A stretch of DNA of 64,000 nucleotides from Chitinophaga alhagiae (GCF_003568665.1 NZ_QXMH01000007.1:62001-126000); one strand, 5' to 3'. Positions 33,501 through 41,497 are shown, counted from the first letter of the stretch. The notes: generated from the sequence alone by a model not told the origin. A program made the numbers and translations.

Positions 33501-33547
33501 GCGAGAACCAGCGGGAGGTACTGCTTTCTGAGGTAGAATTTGTTCAT
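30515..33547 (-). CDS. SusC/RagA-type TonB-linked outer-membrane transporter (second locus)
   Basis: A 1010-residue protein starting MNKFYLRKQYLPLVLASVVCCCSL (signal peptide); an ATG three codons earlier (33556) is possible. Carboxypeptidase-like domain at about 50-130 (ITGTVKDAATGELLAGATVG), plug with TonB-box-like segment near VVVVGYGTQAKKDV and DASATAIYGSRGANGVILITT, and barrel ending LNVSF. It imports a large nutrient with its SusD lid. No sigma/anti-sigma or hybrid two-component gene lies nearby, so its regulator is elsewhere; a LacI-type palindrome is seen upstream. Confidence 0.95.
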   Translation of the reverse strand: MNKFYLRKQYLPLVLASVVCCCSLSSTGHARAAGLVHEKHGVQPQQTITGTVKDAATGELLAGATVGIKGVARTTSTDVKGAFSLVAPDNATVLVVSFIGYVTQEVPIAGKTQINVSLQPASTDLTQVVVVGYGTQAKKDVTGAVKSLKSEAFNKGIINAPQELLQGKMAGVNVTSVSGEPGGMLGITVRGPGGVRTGSTPLFVVDGLPLDNSSTGGGDPLNFINPQDIESIDVLKDASATAIYGSRGANGVILITTRKGKAGASTLQFSASAGFSSLARALPLFTASEFRAEVPKLGGMLDDQGGDTDWQKEVTRTAFTQNYNLALSGGANKLTYYASFGMQRQEGIIKNNDMNRYSGRFNATQKFWDDDRLVVEVNLGVSNTKNQRPPISTIIGDAIGNNPTYPAYDANGEPAKYQSLNNPLMYFDLDNDITTINRVTGNISPSLRIIKGLVYKLNFGIDNSTGTRDIVNKPSAVPQRDGRLETWHNYNRNSLIENYLTYTYNEGMHNLSAMAGHSYQKIFVQGRNTSINKFPISPVDPIYNPGLGQELTLANNRPGGYAFINELQSFFGRVTYQYADRYLVTANFRADGSSKFGTNNKYGFFPSFSLGWKISEEGFLKGSSAISMLKLRAGWGQTGNQEIPSKITQALFTSTVSGSTSYPLYGSGPYPAGTVYSRLANPDIQWEISKQTNIGLDFGFMRGALSGSVDVFNKISSNILLEVIPADPVQPAGTFWTNVKDMTITNRGVELDLDYRQHFAASGFGFNLGGNITYMNNKVEHSPYSVIPSGSASGSGLTSATINGYINGEPIGTFFLKEWTGFDANGLSTYRDLDKDGIESDKDRIAAGTALPNVLYSFHGSVNYRNFDLTANFNGVAGNKIYDNTANASFYKLKLSKNVNTTPEAIAYPEESVNNAAPVSTRYLKNGAYLRLNNVTLGYNFNTTALGIKNWVNSLRLSVTGQNLFIATKYDGYDPEVNTDRTINGISSYGIDFMSYPKAKSVIFSLNVSF

Positions 33548-33957
33548 GTAAAGCAATTGAGTTTGTTTACGTAATAAAAGGACAAAGAAAACAACCCGCT
33601 GTTACCGGATTGTTATGTGGAACAGAACTGTGTATTATGTTTTTTGTATCAGATATTTTGGTTGATATACCGTAATTGCGATAGTAATTTAACGGGTTTT
33701 ATACATATGCACGATGATTTTTACGAAACCGTTTTCGCTATTATTACCGGTCATCCCGCATGTCTTTCATTCCCCGCTATGCCCTGCCAATAAAGCGTTT
33801 CAGGGACATTTAAAACCGGTCATGACGTGTTGGCCCGGGAGGAGGTACCGGGCATGGGGCGTATTATCTTTTTGTTAAGCAGGGAGACGGGGTTTCATCT
33901 CATTTCAAATACTTGAATGTTGCTTTCAATCTATTTAAATGCACGGTTGTAGGATGT
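33548..33957. promoter_or_regulatory. Intergenic region upstream of the second SusC
   Basis: About 400 bases without a gene between the SusC start and the convergent end of the TRIC gene. It holds an A/T-rich stretch near 33636-33700, a LacI-type palindrome at 33724-33737 and a short CCCGG/CCGGG inverted repeat near 33836-33856. I saw no perfect TAnnTTTG box on the minus strand. Confidence 0.5.
33724..33737. promoter_or_regulatory. LacI-type operator-like palindrome upstream of second SusC
   Basis: CGAAACCGTTTTCG is nearly symmetric (12 of 14 bases match its reverse complement) and has the CG-centred shape of LacI/GalR operators. It lies about 180 bases upstream of the SusC start. Its sequence differs from the palindromes near 11239-11447, so a different regulator is likely. 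Confidence 0.4.
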
Positions 33958-34572
33958 TCAATGCCATTCGTCCTTGTACACGAACTTCGGCATTTGCCAC
34001 TCATACCGGATGGCAATGATGCGCAGCACAAAACCGGCGGTAGCCGCAATAAGGGTGGCCCAGTGCATGCTCCATTGCATGTGCTGCAGGCCTACATAAA
34101 TGCCGCCGGTCAAAATAGACACGCTGGCATATACTTCCTTTCGCAGCAACAGCGGAATATCTCCGCAGAGTATATCGCGCAGCACACCGCCGGCACAACC
34201 GGTGATCATGCCGCTGAACAGCACAATGATCACGGAGAGGTGCATATCCTGCGCCAGCTGGCAACCAATAATGGTAAACACCACCAGGCCCAGCGCATCG
34301 AGGTAAAGGAAAAGCGTTTTCAATTTTTTCATCACAGAGGCGATCAGGGCCGCAAACAATGCGGCGCCTGCCGTGATCAGCAGGTATTCCGGGTGCTCTA
34401 CCCAGGTCATGGGGTAGTGGCCCAGCAATATGTTGCGGATGGTGCCGCCGCCCAGCGCCGTTACCCAGGCTATGATACAAACGCCCACCCAGTCCATATT
34501 GCGCCTTCCGGCGGAGAGCGCGGCCGTCATGGCTTCGGCGGTAATGGCAATAATGTAGAGGATATGCAGCAT
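33958..34572 (-). CDS. TRIC/UPF0126-family membrane channel-like protein
   Basis: A 204-residue polytopic membrane protein starting MLHILYIIAITAEAMTAALSAG; the start at 34647 adds an unlikely polar tail. The two-fold repeated glycine motifs (ALGGGTIRNILLGHYP and GCAGGVLRDILCGDIP) are the hallmark of the UPF0126 family, which belongs to the trimeric intracellular cation (TRIC) channel fold. It probably forms a small cation- or glycine-type channel in the inner membrane; the exact cargo is unknown. It is convergent with nothing close and divergent from a lipoprotein gene. Confidence 0.9.
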   Translation of the reverse strand: MLHILYIIAITAEAMTAALSAGRRNMDWVGVCIIAWVTALGGGTIRNILLGHYPMTWVEHPEYLLITAGAALFAALIASVMKKLKTLFLYLDALGLVVFTIIGCQLAQDMHLSVIIVLFSGMITGCAGGVLRDILCGDIPLLLRKEVYASVSILTGGIYVGLQHMQWSMHWATLIAATAGFVLRIIAIRYEWQMPKFVYKDEWH

Positions 34573-34681
34573 ACAAATACGGTTTAAGACGGGACCTTCA
34601 TCCATAAAAATAGGGAAAATACGGCATGTAACTTTTCCCTCGCCCATACCGTTTAACTGGCATTGATCTCAACACCCTTTC

Positions 34682-35101
34682 ATGAAAAACATACTCCTTG
34701 TACTCTCCGCGCTGACCCTGGCCGCGGGCGCCGCCGGTTGTAAAAAGAACTATACAAATTCAGCGCTGGACGGCAGCTGGGAACGCAGGGTGACCTATGG
34801 TTTTACCGGCCGTATTGAATACCCCGAAGGCAATGGCAACGGCATGGACTTCCAGGGCAACCGGTATTCCAGCTTCGTCAACGGCGCGGCAGGCAATACC
34901 GGCACTTTCCGGCTGGCGCCGGACTGGTTCTACCAGTCTAATGAAAAAGGCTGGCGCATTGTTTTTGACGGGGAGCTTACCAGCAAACAGTTTTACGAGC
35001 TTAAGGGCGATACGCTGTCTATTTTTGACGACCGCAGCGTATCAGACGGCGGTATGACCCAATACGTACGCAGGCAAAGCTTTTTCTTACAGCCGGAATA
35101 G
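34682..35101 (+). CDS. Lipoprotein of unknown function
   Basis: A 139-residue lipoprotein (MKNILLVLSALTLAAGAAGC, Cys20). The rest is beta-rich: a GSWERRVTYGF start, TGTFRLAPDWFYQ and a final QYVRRQSFFLQPE strand. This pattern hints at a small lipocalin-type barrel, but I recognise no defined family. It is convergent with the RDD gene, with five bases between. Confidence 0.6.
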   Translation: MKNILLVLSALTLAAGAAGCKKNYTNSALDGSWERRVTYGFTGRIEYPEGNGNGMDFQGNRYSSFVNGAAGNTGTFRLAPDWFYQSNEKGWRIVFDGELTSKQFYELKGDTLSIFDDRSVSDGGMTQYVRRQSFFLQPE

Positions 35102-35105
35102 AATG

Positions 35106-35573
35106 TTATTCCGCTGCCGGCAGAATGGATTTTTTGATATCTACCACCAGAGTGTCAGACCATTTGTCTTGCCAGGGATGGCAGGGCGTGCCCAGCCCGC
35201 TGAGCGCATTAAAGGGAATGGCCCTGATCATGCCGCGCTTGAAAGCCGTACCGGCACTGAGCGGCGTACCATCCTGGTTAACCGCTACGGTGCCCGTGAT
35301 CATCTTACCCAGCGTTTTGCCTTTAAAAAGCGCTTCTACCGTTCCCATGTAGAGGCCATAGAGCAACAAGGTAAAGAGGCGGTCCAGCAGCTCGCCGCCA
35401 GGGCGGTCCACATAGTCAAACAGCGGCGGGTACAGTACGCCCAGCACAATACCGAGCATGAACATCACTACGTAAAAACTGGCCAGATCGATCAGGTAAT
35501 TGGCCAGGCGTTTGCCGCTGCCGGCCATTTCGAGGCTGACCTCGTTGGCCAGCAGGTCTTGTGTAGATTCCAT
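35106..35573 (-). CDS. RDD-family membrane protein
   Basis: A 155-residue protein starting MESTQDLLANEVSLEMAGSGKRLANYLIDLASFYVV. The RDD hallmarks show: an arginine then an aspartate in the first membrane helix (KRLANYLIDLA) and a further LFTLLLYGLYMGTVEALFKGKTLGKMITGTVAV segment. RDD proteins are small inner-membrane proteins with possible ion/transport roles; the function is unsettled. I chose 35573 because the longer start at 35618 adds a hydrophobic stretch not typical of the family. Confidence 0.82.
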   Translation of the reverse strand: MESTQDLLANEVSLEMAGSGKRLANYLIDLASFYVVMFMLGIVLGVLYPPLFDYVDRPGGELLDRLFTLLLYGLYMGTVEALFKGKTLGKMITGTVAVNQDGTPLSAGTAFKRGMIRAIPFNALSGLGTPCHPWQDKWSDTLVVDIKKSILPAAE

Positions 35574-35664
35574 AGATAAAGGGATGAAGTAAATTGATTG
35601 ACGAACAAAAATTAACACAATTTATAATATCTGCAAATACCGGCCCCGATTTAACCGAAAAATG

Positions 35665-35672
35665 TATATTTG
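35665..35672 (+). promoter_or_regulatory. Bacteroidota -7 box upstream of rhodanese gene
   Basis: TATATTTG is an exact TAnnTTTG match about 130 bases before the rhodanese start at 35804. No clear -33 TTTG lies 19 bases further up, so only half the promoter is supported. Confidence 0.35.
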
Positions 35673-35803
35673 GTACATAAGGCCCCATGCATGTTTTTCC
35701 AGTACAAAAGACCGGACATTATTTCCAGCACATTTCATTTCAGTCAGTAACACGGGAAGCCCTGCTTTCCCATCATGTTTGTAATTCCAAAATACACATC
35801 ACT

Positions 35804-36181
35804 ATGCGTACAAAATCAGCAATGGATCTGGTGAAAGAAGCCAAACAACAGATCGAGAACCTGACGCCCGAGCAGGTAAAGAACGAAGTATCCAAAGGCG
35901 CTACACTGATAGACATCCGTGAGAGCGAAGAGCTGCAGCAAAGCGGTAAAATACCGGGCGCAGTACATGCTCCCCGCGGCATGCTGGAGTTTTATGCGGA
36001 CGAAACGCTGCCATATCACAAGCCGGAGTTCGACAAGCGCAAAAAGATCATACTGCACTGCGCTTCCGGCGGCCGCTCCGCGTTGGCCGCGCAAACGCTG
36101 AAACAAATGGGTTATGATAACGTGGCCCACCTGGACGGCGGCATCAAAGCCTGGAAGGAAGCCGGGGAGCCAACGGAGTAG
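35804..36181 (+). CDS. Rhodanese-like sulfurtransferase
   Basis: A 125-residue cytoplasmic single rhodanese domain: GATLIDIRESEELQQSGKIPGAVHAPRG and the active loop LHCASGGRSALAA with catalytic cysteine. It ends HLDGGIKAWKEAG. Such proteins carry a persulfide and pass sulfur on; the partner is unknown. I chose the ATG at 35804 over 35687 because the extra 39 residues do not match the family. Confidence 0.88.
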   Translation: MRTKSAMDLVKEAKQQIENLTPEQVKNEVSKGATLIDIRESEELQQSGKIPGAVHAPRGMLEFYADETLPYHKPEFDKRKKIILHCASGGRSALAAQTLKQMGYDNVAHLDGGIKAWKEAGEPTE

Positions 36182-36201
36182 GTAGCGGGGGATAACGATT
36201 C

Positions 36202-36300
36202 CCGGAATAAGTTACCGGAAATAATAAACACGGCACACGCTTCCGGGATAAAAACGCCGGAAATAACAACGGCGGCGGTAACGTACCATCCCGGAAATAG
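36202..36300. repeat. Imperfect repeats of CCGGAAATAA-type unit
   Basis: Five related units occur between the rhodanese gene and the next terminator: CCGGAATAA (36202), CCGGAAATAA (36215 and 36257), CCGGGATAA (36243) and CCGGAAATAG (36291). Distances between starts are 13, 28, 14 and 34 bases. They look like short spacer repeats; no function is assigned. Confidence 0.4.
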
Positions 36301-36301
36301 C

Positions 36302-36344
36302 AAGCCCCCGGAGCGCCTGTGCGCCGGGGGCTTGTACGTTTTTA
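36302..36344 (+). terminator. Likely terminator of the rhodanese gene
   Basis: AAGCCCCCGG (36302-36311) pairs with CCGGGGGCTT (36324-36333) around an inner GCGC stem; a T run (GTACGTTTTT) follows about five bases later, so the pause is weaker than in the other hairpins of this window. Confidence 0.5.
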
Positions 36345-36354
36345 CATCATTGTA

Positions 36355-36939
36355 TTATTTCACCTTCCTGGCCAGGGCCTTGCCTGCCATGGCATATGCT
36401 TCGGATATCCTTTCGCCGGTATCAAAATCATTTCCCCAGAAACTTCTGCCGGGCGCTTTTTCAATGGTAGCTTTTGCCACTACCTTGTTTTTGTCTGCCG
36501 TTTCCACAATAACAATCTCTCCGTCTATATAAGCGTTCTTCTTCATCACGCCTACGTTAAAACCCGGTTCTACAAAAGAGGTATTGAAGATGATAGTGTA
36601 TTTGGCTTTGGTGGCCAGCGTCATGTCTGCCGTTTTGGTAAACAACTCGTCAAACTTCGGCTCAAACCGGCTCTTGCGGTCTGCCACCCAGGCTTTGGCC
36701 CAGGTATCCCCCCGGCCGGGCTCCTTTTTGTTCAGCTCTGCCGTTCTGCTTTTTACGTAATCTTCTTCCTTGTCAAATTTGCCCACTTTCATATGGTCAT
36801 AAGAATACTCGATGTTGATGTCTTTTTCGTTTTTCAGTACATCCAGGCTGCCTTCAGTGACCCTGATACGTTGGGCATGTACATTGGCGGCCAGTGCGGT
36901 AGCGGCTGCCATTAGTAAAATGGGACGCAAAACTTTCAT
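36355..36939 (-). CDS. Secreted protein of unknown function
   Basis: A 194-residue protein starting MKVLRPILLMAAATALAANVHA, a signal peptide; the start at 36975 was not used because the signal peptide begins at 36939. The mature part has alternating strands (VTEGSLDVLKNEKDINIEYSY; KYTIIFNTSFVEPGFNVGVM; DGEIVIVETADKNKVVAKAT). I recognise no clear domain. It ends EAYAMAGKALARKVK. It is a lone gene between the rhodanese region and the peptidase. Confidence 0.7.
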   Translation of the reverse strand: MKVLRPILLMAAATALAANVHAQRIRVTEGSLDVLKNEKDINIEYSYDHMKVGKFDKEEDYVKSRTAELNKKEPGRGDTWAKAWVADRKSRFEPKFDELFTKTADMTLATKAKYTIIFNTSFVEPGFNVGVMKKNAYIDGEIVIVETADKNKVVAKATIEKAPGRSFWGNDFDTGERISEAYAMAGKALARKVK

Positions 36940-37119
36940 GTTCGTACTTGTTTTTGAGGTTAAAAGAAAGCGCAAGTATAGGGCTTTTTCAGGAAAAGAA
37001 AAGCAGTTCGCGCCAACATATCCGCCAACAGCATAAAATGAGGGGTGAATGGTGGATTACGGGCAGCGAAAGTATGCCGCGGCACATGCACCAGCCATAA
37101 ATTCATTATTATTGCAGGT

Positions 37120-38259
37120 ATGCTCCTTTCAAAACCCATCTTGCTCACCTTGTGCCTCTTGCCTGCCCTGCTGCAGGCGCAGGAAAAAAAACGCAGCCGG
37201 GACTATGGCCTCCGCATTGGCGTTATGCAGCCCGGCACGCTGAACGCCATCACTGATGTGCCGGGCGTAAAAGTAGGCCATACCACGCTGATAAAGGGAG
37301 ATTCCGTACGTACGGGCGTTACCGCCATACTGCCGCACGGCGGCAATATTTTCCAGGAAAAGGTGCCGGCCGCCGTTTATACCGGCAACGGCTTCGGCAA
37401 ACTGGCCGGCAGCACGCAGGTGAACGAACTGGGCAACCTGGAAACACCGGTAGTGCTCACCAGCACGCTCAGCGTGGCCACCGCCATGGACGCGCTCATC
37501 ACCTACACCCTGCAGCAAAAAGGCAATGAGAACGTGATGTCTGTAAACGCTGTGGCAGGAGAAACGAACGATGGTTACCTGAACGACATCCGGGGCCGTC
37601 ACATCACCCGCCAAGATGTATTGCAGGCGCTTGCCACGGCTCAAGGCGGCGTTGTAGCAGAAGGCGCCGTTGGCGCGGGCACCGGTACGGTCTGTTTTGG
37701 TTTCAAGGGCGGCATTGGCACGGCATCCCGCCGGTTGCCCGCCAGCCTGGGCGGCTATACGGTAGGCGTACTGGTGCAGACCAACTTTGGCGGAAATCTG
37801 CAGATAAACGGGGCGCCTGTAGGCAGGGAAATGGGAACGTTCAGCTTTAGCGACCGCCTGCTGAACAACGCAGACGGTTCCTGCATGATAGTGGTGGCCA
37901 CCAACGCACCCGTTGACCACCGCAACCTGATGCGCCTGGCCAAACGCGCCATGCTGGGCCTCGGAAAAACCGGCGGCATTGCTTCCAATGGCAGCGGGGA
38001 TTACGTAGTTGCTTTCTCTACGGCAGCAGCGCTGCGCATCCCCCACTCCGCCGCCGCACCGGTTATCAGCACGCCCCTGTTGCAGAACGATGAGACCTCT
38101 CCCCTTTTTATGGCCGCCATTGAGGCCACGGAAGAAGCCATCATCAATTCCCTGTTTGCCGCCCGTACCATTACCAGCCGAAAAGGAAATACCGCGCAGG
38201 CCTTGCCCCTGAACCTCGTAATCCCTATCTTGAGAAAATATAACAGCATCCAGCAATGA
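37120..38259 (+). CDS. DmpA/BapA-type P1 peptidase, autoprocessing aminopeptidase
   Basis: A 379-residue protein with a signal peptide (MLLSKPILLTLCLLPALLQAQ); a GTG start at 37045 is possible but adds shadow sequence. The S58/P1 family core is clear (RTGVTAILPHGGN, AVVAGETNDGYLND) and the autocleavage point is at Gly253-Ser254 in NADGSCMIVVATNAPV, matching BapA/DmpA spacing. Such enzymes cleave N-terminal L-amino acids and D-amino-acid amides or beta-peptides. Its stop overlaps the next start (38256-38259, ATGA), so the two proteins are translationally coupled: peptide cleavage then amino-acid conversion. Confidence 0.88.
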   Translation: MLLSKPILLTLCLLPALLQAQEKKRSRDYGLRIGVMQPGTLNAITDVPGVKVGHTTLIKGDSVRTGVTAILPHGGNIFQEKVPAAVYTGNGFGKLAGSTQVNELGNLETPVVLTSTLSVATAMDALITYTLQQKGNENVMSVNAVAGETNDGYLNDIRGRHITRQDVLQALATAQGGVVAEGAVGAGTGTVCFGFKGGIGTASRRLPASLGGYTVGVLVQTNFGGNLQINGAPVGREMGTFSFSDRLLNNADGSCMIVVATNAPVDHRNLMRLAKRAMLGLGKTGGIASNGSGDYVVAFSTAAALRIPHSAAAPVISTPLLQNDETSPLFMAAIEATEEAIINSLFAARTITSRKGNTAQALPLNLVIPILRKYNSIQQ

Positions 38260-39071
38260 ACAATACCTACGCAGCCATCAACAATACATTTGTTGCGGAA
38301 ACAGAAGCCAGGCTACTTATTTCCGACCTTGCCATACAGCGCGGCTATGGCATATTCGATTACCTTAGAACTGTCAACGGCCAGCCCGCTTTCCTGGACG
38401 ACCACCTTGACCGTTTCTATCACTCCGCCGCTTTCATGAACCTTCCGGTACAAGCAGACCGTGCGCAGCTGAAACAGCTCATCCACGGGCTGATGGAGAA
38501 GAACAACCTGCCTCATTCCGGCATCCGCCTCACCCTCACCGGCGGCTATTCAGAGAACGGGTATACGCCCGCGCAGCCTAACCTGCTGGTTACCCAGGCG
38601 CCTTTTATCTTTGATAAAAATGCGTTCAGCAAAGGCATTCGCCTGGTTACCCACAACTTTCAACGACAGCTGCCACAGGTCAAGACCATAGACTACCTGC
38701 AGGCCATTTACCTGCAGCCGCATATTGCCGAGCAGCAGGCAGACGATGTGCTGTACCATCATAACAACAGCCTCCGGGAATGCCCCCGGGCCAACTTTTT
38801 TATCGTAACAGCCAATGATGAGGTATTAACGCCGGCCCACCACGTTCTGAAGGGCATTACCCGTAAAAAGATACTGGCATTTTCCGGCCTGAAAGTGAAA
38901 GAGGCCGATATACAGCTGGCAGACCTGGCGAATGCCCGGGAAGCCTTTATAACCAGCACTACCAAAGAAGTGCTGCCGGTGCTCAATGTAGACGGCCGCC
39001 CTGTTGGCAACGGAACGCCCGGGCGCATTACCGCGGATATTTACGAACGGGTGCTGGCGTTGCGCGGGTGA
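38256..39071 (+). CDS. PLP-dependent class IV aminotransferase
   Basis: A 271-residue fold-type IV PLP enzyme. The catalytic lysine is in QVKTIDYLQ (about K144), the glutamate anchoring the pyridine nitrogen is in LRECPRANFF, and NGTPGRIT near the C-terminus is typical. Members are D-alanine aminotransferases, branched-chain aminotransferases or aminodeoxychorismate lyases. Paired by a four-base overlap with the DmpA-type peptidase, a D-amino-acid transaminase role is suggested, though branched-chain activity cannot be excluded. No signal peptide, so it works in the cytoplasm while its partner is exported. Confidence 0.88.
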   Translation: MNNTYAAINNTFVAETEARLLISDLAIQRGYGIFDYLRTVNGQPAFLDDHLDRFYHSAAFMNLPVQADRAQLKQLIHGLMEKNNLPHSGIRLTLTGGYSENGYTPAQPNLLVTQAPFIFDKNAFSKGIRLVTHNFQRQLPQVKTIDYLQAIYLQPHIAEQQADDVLYHHNNSLRECPRANFFIVTANDEVLTPAHHVLKGITRKKILAFSGLKVKEADIQLADLANAREAFITSTTKEVLPVLNVDGRPVGNGTPGRITADIYERVLALRG

Positions 39072-39092
39072 TGAAGGGCCTCGTTACCCGCC

Positions 39093-39512
39093 TCACGAAC
39101 GCGTGCCGCTGCCGTGCAGCTCCCGCAATTTTTCCAGCAACTGCTGCCCCTGTTCAGGCGGCGGCGTATTTTTAGCGCGGCATTCCATATTGCGGTCACA
39201 GGCATGAACGGCCATTTTCCCGTTCTCCATTTTGCCGAACAGCAGCCACTCTTCTCCTTTGGCAATGAAGAGATCGCAGCTGGTACCCTTTGCGGGTTCA
39301 AACACCAGCGTGCGCCGTTCTCCCTTGAACAGCTCCTTCACTTTGACCCTGATCTGGCCGTCTTTCTTGATTTTAGCAATTTTTACATGCGCAATAAAAC
39401 TGTAACCTTCCAGCTGGGAACTGTTTTCCAGCGCGGGCAATGGCAGGCACTTGCAGGCGGCGGCAGGTTGCATGTAGAGAAGCCCTGCCAGCAATATCAG
39501 GATGTATTTCAT
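39093..39512 (-). CDS. Secreted NTR/TIMP-like cysteine-rich protein
   Basis: A 139-residue protein (MKYILILLAGLLYMQPAAACKC). After the signal peptide the mature end begins CKC, with further cysteines (GTSCDLFIAKGEEWLLFG; VHACDRNMECRAKN) in the arrangement of the TIMP/netrin (NTR) fold. The fold is expected to be an OB-type beta-barrel held by disulfides in the periplasm. Bacterial members have no settled role. A lipobox is not convincing. It ends in a low-complexity polar tail. Confidence 0.65.
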   Translation of the reverse strand: MKYILILLAGLLYMQPAAACKCLPLPALENSSQLEGYSFIAHVKIAKIKKDGQIRVKVKELFKGERRTLVFEPAKGTSCDLFIAKGEEWLLFGKMENGKMAVHACDRNMECRAKNTPPPEQGQQLLEKLRELHGSGTRS

Positions 39513-39574
39513 ATCTGTTCCCGTTTAGTTACAACAAAGATGTCTAAAAAACGGTAATTCCATAACCGGCGGGG

Positions 39575-39904
39575 CTAATGCGCGGATGTTTTGGAGAACA
39601 GGTTCACGATCACCACACCGGCAATGATGAACAGCAAGCCAATAACAGCAGGCAGGTCCAGCTTCTGTTTGTAGAGTACCAGGCCCGCGGCAGAGACCAA
39701 TACTATGCCCAGCCCTGACCAGATGGCGTAGGCAATGCCCAGCGGTATTTCTTTCAGGATAAGGCTCAGGCAATAAAATGCCACACCGTACCCGGCAATT
39801 ACCAGTACAGAAGGCCATAACCGTGTAAATCCCGCCGCGCTTTTCAGGGCGGTGGTAGCAACTACTTCGGCAAAAACCGCTATCCCCAGCAATACATATT
39901 TCAT
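39575..39904 (-). CDS. Small multidrug resistance (SMR) family transporter
   Basis: A 109-residue protein with four membrane helices. The essential Glu is visible in the first helix (MKYVLLGIAVFAEVVATTALKS, about E13), with the typical GIAYAIWSGLGIVLV third-helix segment. SMR proteins swap protons for quaternary or guanidinium compounds and work as dimers. A single gene suggests a homodimer (EmrE/QacE-like). No partner SMR gene is nearby. Confidence 0.92.
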   Translation of the reverse strand: MKYVLLGIAVFAEVVATTALKSAAGFTRLWPSVLVIAGYGVAFYCLSLILKEIPLGIAYAIWSGLGIVLVSAAGLVLYKQKLDLPAVIGLLFIIAGVVIVNLFSKTSAH

Positions 39905-39980
39905 ACGATGGATTTATACTAAAATAGACCTGTTTGCCAGAACAATTATTTTTTTGTTCCGGCAAAAAACGTGCGTTCGT

Positions 39981-41396
39981 CTAAAAGACGTACGGCGCCA
40001 CCGGTTTCTGCGGGCCGGCTTTCCTGATGATCACTTCCGGGCCGGTAGCGGTATCATGCTGCTGCCGGCGCGCGGCCTCCATGTCTTTCCGGAACTGTTG
40101 CATCAGCTCCGCATACCCCTCATCAGCGGCCAGGTTACGCCTTTCCGAGGGATCAGCCTGCAGATCATATAACTCTTCCGCCGGGCGGTGATGGTAGTGG
40201 TACAATACCGCGGCGGCATGCTCAGCGGTAAAGGCCGCCTTGCGCCAGGAGTCCCAGTACTCACGGCCGCCGTTATGGTCCCGAGCCTTGTCCATATGCG
40301 TGGTATACAGCGTATCCGGCGCAATGTTGAGAATGTATTTATAACGGGTAGTGCGCAGCATGCGCATAGGCGTTCTGTTCATCATCCCGTCTCCGGTATG
40401 GCTGGCAAATACGGTTTGCCGGTGCGTTTTCAGCGTGCCCTTTTTCAACGGGGCGCAGAAGCTGAGCCCGTCTATGCCTTGCGGTGGCGTACCTCCGGCT
40501 ATTTCCACCATGGTGGGCAGCAGGTCTACCAGTGAAACCAGGGCATCTGTTTGCGTACCCGGTTTTACCACGCCCGGCCATTTCACCAGCAGGGGTACCT
40601 TGATGCCATAGTCATACAGGCTCCACTTGCCAAACGCCCATTGCGGCCCCTGGTCTGCCGTGAACATCAGCACCGTGTTTTGAGAAAGGCCGTGTTTGCC
40701 CAGCAGCTCCACCAGCCGGCCCAGGTTACCGTCCATTTTGGTAATGTCTGTATAATACTTTGCCCGCGCCTTGCGGGTTTCCGGAGTGTTGATGTGAAAT
40801 TCGGGAACGTCTGCCGTGGCGGTATCATAGGTAGCCGTTTCCGGCCATATTACATGCGGGCTATGGTCCGCTACCAGCAATACAAAGGGCTTGCCGTGCC
40901 CGGCGCTTCCCAGCCACTCGTCTACCGGCCCCAGATTCAGGTCATAATGCAGCCCCGGGGTTTTCTCAAAGCCCGGTTCCACGGTATTGGTACCCGCAAT
41001 GCGCTCCAGCGGGAACACGGATCCCGGCCCGATATGCAGCTTGCCGGCAATGGCCACGCGGTACCCCTGCGCCGCCAGGTATTGTACCAGCGACCGGGTG
41101 CCTTCCTTAACCCCGCTGTGATTGCCATGCGCCCCGTGCCGCATGGGCAGCAGCCCGGTAAGCAGCGAGCTGCGGGAAGGGCCGCAGGTGGGAGAAGCGG
41201 CAAAGGCCTGTGTGAACAACATGGATCCTTTGCGGAGCTGGTCTATATGCGGCGTTCTCACCACTTTGTTGCCGTAAACGGGCAGGTCAATAGCGCCCAG
41301 GTCATCCGCTATGAAAATGACCATGTTGGGTTTGTTTTGCGAATAGGCGCAGCAGCTTGCAAGCAGCAGCAGCGTAAGCAGAAAAATGTTTTTCAT
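39981..41396 (-). CDS. Formylglycine sulfatase (S1 family)
   Basis: A 471-residue enzyme with a signal peptide (MKNIFLLTLLLLASCCAYSQ). The first metal site is FIADDLGAIDLPVYGN (about 28-43) and the modification site is C71-G-P-S-R in SPTCGPSRSSLLTGLLP, where the cysteine becomes formylglycine. HANHSGVK and MFTADQGPQWAFGKWS complete the active site. It hydrolyses sulfate esters of a glycan or similar substrate in the periplasm. A maturase is required but is not in this window. A near-consensus TATCTTTA box lies upstream on its strand. Confidence 0.9.
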   Translation of the reverse strand: MKNIFLLTLLLLASCCAYSQNKPNMVIFIADDLGAIDLPVYGNKVVRTPHIDQLRKGSMLFTQAFAASPTCGPSRSSLLTGLLPMRHGAHGNHSGVKEGTRSLVQYLAAQGYRVAIAGKLHIGPGSVFPLERIAGTNTVEPGFEKTPGLHYDLNLGPVDEWLGSAGHGKPFVLLVADHSPHVIWPETATYDTATADVPEFHINTPETRKARAKYYTDITKMDGNLGRLVELLGKHGLSQNTVLMFTADQGPQWAFGKWSLYDYGIKVPLLVKWPGVVKPGTQTDALVSLVDLLPTMVEIAGGTPPQGIDGLSFCAPLKKGTLKTHRQTVFASHTGDGMMNRTPMRMLRTTRYKYILNIAPDTLYTTHMDKARDHNGGREYWDSWRKAAFTAEHAAAVLYHYHHRPAEELYDLQADPSERRNLAADEGYAELMQQFRKDMEAARRQQHDTATGPEVIIRKAGPQKPVAPYVF

Positions 41397-41485
41397 GTTG
41401 AAGGAACGGGTGCGGTATAAAGATAATAGATAAATGACAGCGTGTACTCTTTATTGGTATTTCGGGAAAAACCGATATATCTCCG

Positions 41486-41493
41486 TATCTTTG
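41486..41493 (+). promoter_or_regulatory. Exact Bacteroidota -7 box next to ArsR start
   Basis: TATCTTTG is a perfect TAnnTTTG match that ends four bases before the ATG of the ArsR gene at 41498. A transcript from it would be almost leaderless. Confidence 0.55.
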
Positions 41494-41497
41494 CCGC

